Part shown: in pieces, positions 57,944 through 64,000 of the stretch
Layout of the letters: every line of letters begins with the position of its first letter
Numbering within the stretch: the stretch's first letter is position 1
Source: JACVRW01 sp038323835
Lineage (GTDB): Bacteria > Actinomycetota > Thermoleophilia > Solirubrobacterales > Thermoleophilaceae
Assembly (NCBI GenBank): GCA_038323835.1
Contig: JBBQHI010000005.1
Span: 49,586-113,585, forward strand
Length of the DNA stretch: 64,000 nt
Reading direction: 5' to 3'
Notes under the pieces: model-generated
What the model saw: the letters and a program-made list of their open reading frames with translations, nothing else
Told to the model about the DNA's origin: nothing
Databases searched by the model: none
Program-made: the position numbers and the translations under genes

Positions 57944-58945
57944 TCAGAACCCCCGCGGCAGGGAGAGGTCGGCGAACGCCCTGACCGCGAAGCGGTCGGT
58001 CATCCCGGCCAGCCAGTCCACCACGCGCTGCTCGGGTCCGGCGTCCTCGGTGAGCGCGGGGGGCGGCTCGTCGGCGTAGTGGTCGAAGAGCGTGCGCAGC
58101 ATGCGCTCGATTCGCGGCTTCTCGCGCTGCGCATCGGGACCGAGGTAGACGAAGTCGAACATGAACGTGCGGAGGCGGAGCATCGCACCCCCCACCTCCT
58201 CGCCCTGAACGATGTCCCCGGCTTCGCCGGAGCGTTCCAGCAGGTCGCGCACCAGCGTCTCGATCCGCTCGGGGCCGGTGGAGCCGAGAAGCTCGATCTC
58301 CTCGCGAGGAAGATCCTCGAAGCGCAGGATCTCCGCCCGCACCGCGTCGTCGATGTCGTGGTTGATGTAGGCGATGCGGTCCACGAGCCGGACGATCCGG
58401 CCCTCCAGCGTGCTCGGCGGGTGTTCGCCGGTGTGCCGGAGGATCCCGTCCCGGACCTGCTCGGTGAGGTTGAGCGCCTCGATCCGCTCCACCACCCGCA
58501 GCGAGTGCTCGTTGTGGCGGAACGCTCGGCCCCAGCGCTCTCTCACGCAGGCGTCCAGCACCTCCTCGCCGATGTGCCCGAACGGGGGGTGGCCGAGGTC
58601 GTGGCCCAGCCCAATCGCCTCGGTCAGGTCTTCGTTCAGGCCGAGCGCGCGGGAGACGTTGCGGGCGATCCCGCAAGCCTCCAGCGTGTGCGTGAGGCGC
58701 GTGCGGTAGTGGTCGCCCTCGGGCGCGATGAACACCTGGGTCTTGTGCTTCAGCCTGCGAAAGGCCTTGGAGTGCACGATCCGGTCCCGATCGCGCTGGA
58801 AGGGAGTGCGGTGATCGGAGTCCGGCTCCTCCCGCTCGCGGAGTGCCGGGTAGGAGCGCGTGGCGAGCGGGGACCGGAACGTCTCCTCAATGTGCTCCAC
58901 TCGCTCCCGGAAGGGAGCGGACGCGTCGTGGGAGGTACGGCTCAT
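57944..58945 (-). CDS. dgt: Deoxyguanosinetriphosphate triphosphohydrolase-like protein
   Basis: ATG 58945 (MSRTSHDASAPFRERVEHIE) gives 333 aa; GTG 58948 is one codon upstream. The HD-domain motif is complete: H86 in RLTHTLEACGIARNV and H115/D116 in GLGHDLGHPPFGHIGEE. HRTPFQRDRDRIVHSKAFRR is the family N-terminus. Dgt-type enzymes split dNTPs to nucleosides and triphosphate, limiting DNA precursors. It heads the dgt-dnaG-rpoD operon. Confidence 0.93.
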   Translation of the reverse strand: MSRTSHDASAPFRERVEHIEETFRSPLATRSYPALREREEPDSDHRTPFQRDRDRIVHSKAFRRLKHKTQVFIAPEGDHYRTRLTHTLEACGIARNVSRALGLNEDLTEAIGLGHDLGHPPFGHIGEEVLDACVRERWGRAFRHNEHSLRVVERIEALNLTEQVRDGILRHTGEHPPSTLEGRIVRLVDRIAYINHDIDDAVRAEILRFEDLPREEIELLGSTGPERIETLVRDLLERSGEAGDIVQGEEVGGAMLRLRTFMFDFVYLGPDAQREKPRIERMLRTLFDHYADEPPPALTEDAGPEQRVVDWLAGMTDRFAVRAFADLSLPRGF

Positions 58946-58972
58946 CACGCCGTTGATTCTCTCAGGCCGCCG

Positions 58973-59383
58973 TTATCGCCCCTGGAACGCCGCGGCGCGG
59001 GTGTAAAGCTTGTACAGCCGGAAGCGCTTGGAGAACTCTGGACGACATTGCGCGTCGAACAGGTTGTAGGCCTTGTCGTTGTCGAGTACGGCGCCATGCC
59101 CGCCGGGAGAGCCGGTGGGACCGCCACTAACGGTGCGGACCGCCTCGATGATCGCCGAGCGCTGTGAGGGCCCTGCCGCGTTCCAATCCGAGCAGTCCGT
59201 GAGCTGGACCGGGGTGGCGATCGTGGGTCCGCCGCTCGCGGGCGGCGCGTTCGAGTCGCTCGAGCCGAGACAGCCGGTCAGCGCCGCGGAGGCGCCGATG
59301 ACGGCGGCGCAGAGTACCCCGTGAGTGGACCTGAGTCCGGCCTGCGCTACTTCGGCTCCGGGGGAGTCGTGTACCACGTACAT
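58973..59383 (-). CDS. Unrecognised lipoprotein, 5' end overlapping the upstream gene
   Basis: The frame has a lipobox (AALTGC) after AAVIGASAALTGC and a folded part rich in aromatic residues (YNLFDAQCRPEFSKRFRLYK). The signal segment needs an upstream start; ATG 59383 or GTG 59377 fits and places the start inside the 3' end of the beta-helix gene (stop 59347), an overlap of about 37 bases in another frame. Product about 136 aa. Function unknown. Confidence 0.55.
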   Translation of the reverse strand: MYVVHDSPGAEVAQAGLRSTHGVLCAAVIGASAALTGCLGSSDSNAPPASGGPTIATPVQLTDCSDWNAAGPSQRSAIIEAVRTVSGGPTGSPGGHGAVLDNDKAYNLFDAQCRPEFSKRFRLYKLYTRAAAFQGR

Positions 59384-61158
59384 GCCGTGCTGCTGCCGTC
59401 CTGCGGAGCATCCACGCAATTCAGCAGCTCGGCCACGTGCTCCCGTATGGGGCCGGTGCCGACGCTCTTGGCACAGTTGAACGGGAGCGACTTCGGGTCG
59501 GATGTGATGCTGGCCTTCGTCCCGTTCTTGCCGATGTTGTCGTGCCAGCAGTTGCCGCGGTTCCCGGGCCAGCTGTCCCACCAGAAGTCGGTCCCGTTCG
59601 GATCGCGCTTGCCGGAGGGCGAGCGGCCCATCACGTTGCCGTAGAACTGGTTCCGGTGCGAGGTGGAGGTCTTGGCTGGGTCGCATCCGGCCTGGTGCTC
59701 GGGCGGTGAGCATATGAAGGCGTCGGGGACCGCGAACAGCATCGTGCCCCGGCGCCAGTTGTTCCAGACGCGGTTCTTTCGGAAGATGTTGTGGTTCCCG
59801 CCGGCGATCCACAGCGCCGTGCCCACGGGCACCGGGACCGTCGGAGCCACGTCCGAGCCCTTCGCGTAGGGGTTGAAGTTGTTCGAGTAGAAGTTGTTCT
59901 TCTCAATCAGGTCCGAGTCCTGCGGGAATCCCGGGTGCCCGGCCGCGGTGAACACGTCCGTGGTGAAGCCCAGCGCGTTGTCGTAGAAGTCGTTGTGGTG
60001 CACCCAGACGGAGTTACCGTCGGTGCCCGAGTAGCCGCTGGCGTTGTGGTGAGAGTCGCACCAGCGGATCTCCTGCGTGTAGCGGCGCGGTCCGGAGACC
60101 CGCTGGTCCCCGCCCTCCGCGCCCGCGCCCGGGTAGAGCCCGGAGTCGCCGCTGCCGACCGCCTCGCAGTTCTGCATCCGCCCGTGGTCCTCGACGAAGG
60201 TCAGCACACCGTACTCGGCGGCGTAGAAGGTCTTGAAGCGGTCCAGGAGATAGCCGTCGGACTCGAGCACATAGATGGCGTGCTCGTTCACGTGCCGGAC
60301 GGTCACGTTCCGAAGCACGAAGCCGTCCGCGCGGTCGGCCCGGATGCCCACGTCCTTTTCGCCTCCCTCCGGACCCCCGTTGCCCGACTTGACGTTTCCG
60401 GCATCGATCACCACGTCGTCCGGCCCCACCCCCGAGCCCTCCATCTGCACGTTGCAGCGGATGCACGGGCCGGTGTTGGGAATTCCGTGACGGTTATCGA
60501 GCGGCGGCTGCGGGTTCGTGCCGGTCCCGAGCGCCCGGCCAATCACGGCGATCAGGTTCTGATCGTTCGGGCACTTCATCTGGTAGGCGTAGGACACCGC
60601 GCCGGTCTGATACTCCCCGCTCCCATCCTGCCGGTCGTTGACCTCCTTGAGGTCGGCGCACTTCGGATCCTGCGTTGGCGCGGCGCGCGACTTGGGCTCC
60701 GTGTAGAGGCCGGGCATGATCACGACGCGATCGTTGTTGCCCGACGCGCTGACGGCGTCCTGGATCGAGCTGTACTTGCAGCGTGACTTCAGCTGCCGGT
60801 TGAACGCGAGCAGCTTCTTGCCCTGCTTGGCGGTGATGTGGCGCTTGCGCTCCGAGGGCCGCAGCTTGTAGCCCTTGGTGCGTGCCTTGCTGATTGCTTG
60901 GCGCAGCCGCCGGATCGAGCTGTTCTGGCAGACGACCCGCGTGTCGCCCACGGCCTTTCCGCGCAGCGCGGTGTACAGGCTGCGGGCCGCCGGCACCTTG
61001 CCGCCGGCGGGCGGGCGCACCGACTTGTCGGACTTCGGGTCCGGCCAGTAGGAGGCGCGCTCCACATGGGCCAGGGCCGTCGAAACGGTGACCGCCACGG
61101 CCACGGCCACCACGGCTACGGCCGCAATGCGTCCACGCCAGTTCCTGAGTCTCGCCAT
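59347..61158 (-). CDS. Secreted right-handed parallel beta-helix protein
   Basis: ATG 61158 (MARLRNWRGRIAAVAVVAVA) with GAGGGG upstream gives 603 aa with a signal peptide. From about residue 130 the sequence shows stacked beta-helix rungs: SIQDAVSASGNNDRVVIMPG, FVLRNVTVRHVNEHAIYVLE, DLIEKNNFYSNNFNPYAKGS. Such folds occur in pectate lyases, polysaccharide lyases and adhesins. No catalytic residues can be assigned with confidence. The exported protein may act on a polysaccharide. Confidence 0.78.
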   Translation of the reverse strand: MARLRNWRGRIAAVAVVAVAVAVTVSTALAHVERASYWPDPKSDKSVRPPAGGKVPAARSLYTALRGKAVGDTRVVCQNSSIRRLRQAISKARTKGYKLRPSERKRHITAKQGKKLLAFNRQLKSRCKYSSIQDAVSASGNNDRVVIMPGLYTEPKSRAAPTQDPKCADLKEVNDRQDGSGEYQTGAVSYAYQMKCPNDQNLIAVIGRALGTGTNPQPPLDNRHGIPNTGPCIRCNVQMEGSGVGPDDVVIDAGNVKSGNGGPEGGEKDVGIRADRADGFVLRNVTVRHVNEHAIYVLESDGYLLDRFKTFYAAEYGVLTFVEDHGRMQNCEAVGSGDSGLYPGAGAEGGDQRVSGPRRYTQEIRWCDSHHNASGYSGTDGNSVWVHHNDFYDNALGFTTDVFTAAGHPGFPQDSDLIEKNNFYSNNFNPYAKGSDVAPTVPVPVGTALWIAGGNHNIFRKNRVWNNWRRGTMLFAVPDAFICSPPEHQAGCDPAKTSTSHRNQFYGNVMGRSPSGKRDPNGTDFWWDSWPGNRGNCWHDNIGKNGTKASITSDPKSLPFNCAKSVGTGPIREHVAELLNCVDAPQDGSSTACTWYTTPPEPK

Positions 61159-61207
61159 CGTTCCCCTCACTCGCGAGCGGAGTCTAGCCCAACAGGCGGC
61201 CGGCGGA

Positions 61208-63856
61208 TCACCCTTCGGCGTCGATCGCCGCCTGCGCCGCGGCCACCCGGGCGATCGGCACGCGGTAGGGCGAACAGCTCACATAGTCGAGCCCGGCGAG
61301 CTGAAAGAAATGGATCGAGTCCGGGTCCCCCCCGTGCTCGCCGCACACCCCGAGCGTCAGATCGGGCTTCTCGGTGCGACCGTTCCACGCCGCCAGGCGC
61401 ACCAGCCAGCCGACGCCCGGACGATCGATGGTCTCGAACGGGCTGCGGTCCACGATCCGCTTCCTGGCGTACTCGGGGAGGAAGCTGGCCTCCACGTCGT
61501 CGCGCGAGAAGCCGAGCGCCGTTTGCGTCAGGTCGTTGGTGCCGAAAGAGAAGAAGTCGGCGTGCGAGGCAATGCGGTCGGCCACGAAGCATGCTCGCGG
61601 CAGTTCGATCATCGTGCCGATGGTCACGTGGAGGCTGTGCCCGCCCGTTTCCTCCACGACGTTGAGCACCAGGTCGCGCATGAGCTCCAACTCCTTCTCG
61701 TACGCCACCAACGGGATCATGATCTCGAGCCGCGGGGCCTCGCCCGAGCGCTCCGCCACCGCCATCGCCGCGTGAACGATCGCCCGGGTTTGCATCTCGT
61801 AGATCTCCGGGTGCAGCACCCCCAGGCGCACTCCGCGGGTGCCAAGCATCGGGTTCGTCTCCGCCAGTTCGCTCACCCGTCTGAGCGTGTGCTCGAGCGC
61901 GTCCAGGGTGTCCGACTGCTCGATCCGGGCGCGCTCGGTCTCGCGCTCGACTTCGTCGAGACGGGGCAGGAACTCGTGAAGCGGCGGGTCGAGCAGGCGT
62001 ATCGTGACCGGAAGCCCCCGCATCTCCTCGAACAGACCCTCGAAGTCCTCCTGCTGAAGCGGCAGGAGCTTGTCCAGGGCGGCGCGGCGGTCGTCCACGT
62101 TGTCGGCCATGATCATCGCGCGCATCTTCGGCTGGCGGTCGGCAGCCATGAACATGTGCTCCGTCCGGCACAGCCCCACCCCCTCGGCTCCGAACTCGCG
62201 CGCCTTGGCCGCATCCTCCGGCGTGTCCGCGTTGGCGCGCACGCCGAGAGTGCGGAGCTCGTCCGCCCAGCCGAGAATCGCCTGGAACTCGGAGCTCACC
62301 TGGGGCTCTTCCAGAGGGACGTCGTCCATGGTGACCAGGCCGGCACCGCCGTCGATCACGATCATGTCGCCCTCGCCGAGCTCCGTGCCGTTCACCCGCA
62401 CCGTCTTGGCAGCCACGTCGACGTCGAGCGCCGCCGCCCCACACACGCACGGCTTGCCCATTCCGCGGGCCACCAGCGCGGCGTGGCTCGCCTTGCCCCC
62501 CTCTGAGGTGAGAATCCCCTTGGCCGCTTGAAAGCCCGCCACGTCGTCCGCCTCCGTGAAGGCACGGACGAGGATCACGTCCCGGTCGTCCTCCGCCGCA
62601 GCCACGGCGTCGTCGGCCGTGAACACGATGGCTCCCTTTGCCGCGCCCGGCGACGCGGCCACGCCTTCGGCCAGCACGTTGAACTCCGCGTCGGCGGCGA
62701 TCGCGGGATGAAGAAGGGCGTCGAGGCGGGCGGCGTCGATCGTGCGGAGCGCCCCTGCCTTGTCGAGCAACCCTTCGCTCACCGCGTCCACGGCGAACCG
62801 CACCGCCGCCTGCGCCGGCCGCTTGGCACCGCGGGTCTGGAGCATGTAGAGACGCCCATCCTCCACCGTGAACTCGGTGTCCTGCATGTCGCGGTAATGG
62901 CCCTCGAGCATTGCGAGTATCTCGAGCAGCTCCGCGTAGGACTCGGGGAGAACGCTCTCTAGCTCGTGCAGGTCCCGCGGCGTCCGCACGCCGGAGACGA
63001 TGTCCTCTCCCTGGGCGTTCGAGAGGAAGTCGCCGCTCGGGCGCGGCGCCCCGGTCATCTCGTCGCGGGAGAACGCGACGCCGGAGCACGATGTGTCGCC
63101 CTTGTTGCCGAACACCATCTGCTGCACGTTCACGGCCGTGCCCCAGTCGTCCGGGATGCTGTTGATGCGGCGGTACTCCACGGCTCGGGCGCCAAGCCAG
63201 GAGTCGAACACGGCGACGATCGCCTGCCTCAGCTGCTCGCGCGGCTCCTGGGGAAAGTCGTCCCCCGTCTGGTCACGGAAGGTCTCAATGAACTCCTCGG
63301 CGAGAGACTTGAGGTCGTCGACGGAGAGCTCGGTGTCGAGCTTTACGCCGGCTCGGAGCTTTTTGTTGGCGATGCTGTGCTCGTACATGCCACCTGGGAT
63401 CCCGCGGCACACGTTCCCGAACATCTGGACGAAGCGGCGGTAGGAGTCCCACGCGAAGCGCTCATTGCCCGTGACCCGAGCCAGCCCCTCCACGGCCTCG
63501 CGCCCCAAGCCGAGGTTCAGGACCGAGTCGAGCATGCCGGGCATCGACTCGCGCGCGCCCGAGCGAACGGACACGAGCAGCGGGTCGCTCGGATCGCCGA
63601 GGCGCTTTCCCGTCTCCTGCTCGAGGCGCGCCAGCGCCTCGTCGACCTGAGCCTCGAGCCCCGGCGGCTCCTCGCGACCGGCGCGCATGTATTCCACACA
63701 GGCCTCGGTGGTGATCGTGAAGCCCGCGGGTACCCGGTCGGCGCCGAGGACCCGTGTCATCTCAGCCACGTTCGCGCCCTTGCCGCCCAGCAGGTCCCGC
63801 ATCTCGCGGGAGCCCTCGGCGAAGGTGTAGACGAGCTTTGTGGTGGCGGTTCCCAC
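61208..63856 (-). CDS. ppdK: Pyruvate phosphate dikinase
   Basis: GTG 63856 (VGTATTKLVYTFAEGSREMR) gives 882 aa and begins where PPDK proteins usually do; TTG 63931 would add 25 unlikely residues. ATP-binding part: LLGGKGANVAEMTRVLG. Phospho-histidine: GGKASHAALVARGMGKPCVC. PEP/pyruvate domain: ETNPMLGTRGVRLG and the catalytic cysteine in GVCGEHGGDP. It converts pyruvate, ATP and phosphate to phosphoenolpyruvate, AMP and pyrophosphate. No regulatory protein gene is adjacent. Confidence 0.96.
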   Translation of the reverse strand: MGTATTKLVYTFAEGSREMRDLLGGKGANVAEMTRVLGADRVPAGFTITTEACVEYMRAGREEPPGLEAQVDEALARLEQETGKRLGDPSDPLLVSVRSGARESMPGMLDSVLNLGLGREAVEGLARVTGNERFAWDSYRRFVQMFGNVCRGIPGGMYEHSIANKKLRAGVKLDTELSVDDLKSLAEEFIETFRDQTGDDFPQEPREQLRQAIVAVFDSWLGARAVEYRRINSIPDDWGTAVNVQQMVFGNKGDTSCSGVAFSRDEMTGAPRPSGDFLSNAQGEDIVSGVRTPRDLHELESVLPESYAELLEILAMLEGHYRDMQDTEFTVEDGRLYMLQTRGAKRPAQAAVRFAVDAVSEGLLDKAGALRTIDAARLDALLHPAIAADAEFNVLAEGVAASPGAAKGAIVFTADDAVAAAEDDRDVILVRAFTEADDVAGFQAAKGILTSEGGKASHAALVARGMGKPCVCGAAALDVDVAAKTVRVNGTELGEGDMIVIDGGAGLVTMDDVPLEEPQVSSEFQAILGWADELRTLGVRANADTPEDAAKAREFGAEGVGLCRTEHMFMAADRQPKMRAMIMADNVDDRRAALDKLLPLQQEDFEGLFEEMRGLPVTIRLLDPPLHEFLPRLDEVERETERARIEQSDTLDALEHTLRRVSELAETNPMLGTRGVRLGVLHPEIYEMQTRAIVHAAMAVAERSGEAPRLEIMIPLVAYEKELELMRDLVLNVVEETGGHSLHVTIGTMIELPRACFVADRIASHADFFSFGTNDLTQTALGFSRDDVEASFLPEYARKRIVDRSPFETIDRPGVGWLVRLAAWNGRTEKPDLTLGVCGEHGGDPDSIHFFQLAGLDYVSCSPYRVPIARVAAAQAAIDAEG

Positions 63857-63958
63857 GGCGAGATCGTAGATGCCCGGGCCGCGGCGCGGGTATACGCGCC
63901 GCGGCGTTAAGGCGGCCGGCACCCCTCTCAAGCGAACGTGCGCGGGGTGGTCGAGCGT

Positions 63959-64000
63959 CTACCCCAGCGCGCGATCGGCCGGAGCCCGGGCGCGATCGTC
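63959..64000 (-). CDS. Possible 3' end of a gene leaving the window
   Basis: A minus-strand frame enters at base 64000 and stops with TAG at 63959-63961, encoding DDRARAPADRALG. This is too little to name. It is offered only because the codon use is coding-like and the spacing to ppdK is normal. Confidence 0.25.
   Translation of the reverse strand, partial: DDRARAPADRALG

Noticed and set aside
1..64000. CRISPR arrays, rRNA genes, transposases, integrases
   Set aside because: No regularly spaced repeats, rRNA-like sequence or recombinase motifs were found.

Overview
The window is GC-rich actinobacterial chromosome. Its gene order and protein types fit the class Thermoleophilia (Solirubrobacter/Conexibacter-like). 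The evidence is the core cluster pdxS-pdxT-aminopeptidase-yebC-ruvC-ruvA-ruvB-secDF-recJ-rel, the operon dgt-dnaG-rpoD, frequent GTG/TTG starts, many 4-base ATGA/GTGA stop/start overlaps, and secreted proteins whose N-terminus reads FLALFVALGGTAYA. The taxon is an inference from these features, not from a database search.

Region by region. 1-7.3 kb holds the start of a polyprenyl glycosylphosphotransferase, a LuxR-type regulator, a nucleotidyltransferase-like protein whose catalytic loop is degenerate, an ECF sigma factor facing a small internally duplicated protein, and a very large ATPase-LuxR regulator. 7.4-22.9 kb is housekeeping: lipid kinase, bifunctional (p)ppGpp enzyme, RecJ, a fused SecDF preceded by a PAS/zinc-ribbon protein where YajC might be expected, RuvBAC, YebC, an M29 aminopeptidase and PLP synthase. 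23-38.8 kb carries exported and envelope functions: two tandem secreted alpha/beta hydrolases, an RpiR-type regulator, a sugar-nucleotide transferase, lipoproteins, a penicillin-acylase-family enzyme, FKBP, an SDR, a broken gene, a sulfite-oxidase-type Mo enzyme and an acyltransferase.

38.8-49.5 kb looks like a genomic island ending at tRNA-Met(CAT). Inside it are three partial copies of that tRNA, a glycosyltransferase tail, an arylsulfotransferase-like protein, three SnoaL/NTF2-like genes that each carry one disabling lesion, a CocE/NonD hydrolase, an excisionase-type protein coupled to a zinc-ribbon peptide, an XRE regulator, and three surface proteins with a near-constant N-terminal stalk and unrelated C-terminal heads. 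I see no integrase, so the island looks old and layered.

49.5-64 kb returns to core genome: lipoproteins, an SDR, an Rv3520c-type F420 oxidoreductase followed by a glycosyltransferase that runs into tRNA-Asn, the dgt-dnaG-rpoD operon, a secreted beta-helix protein and pyruvate phosphate dikinase. At least five copies of one palindromic intergenic repeat are scattered through the core parts.
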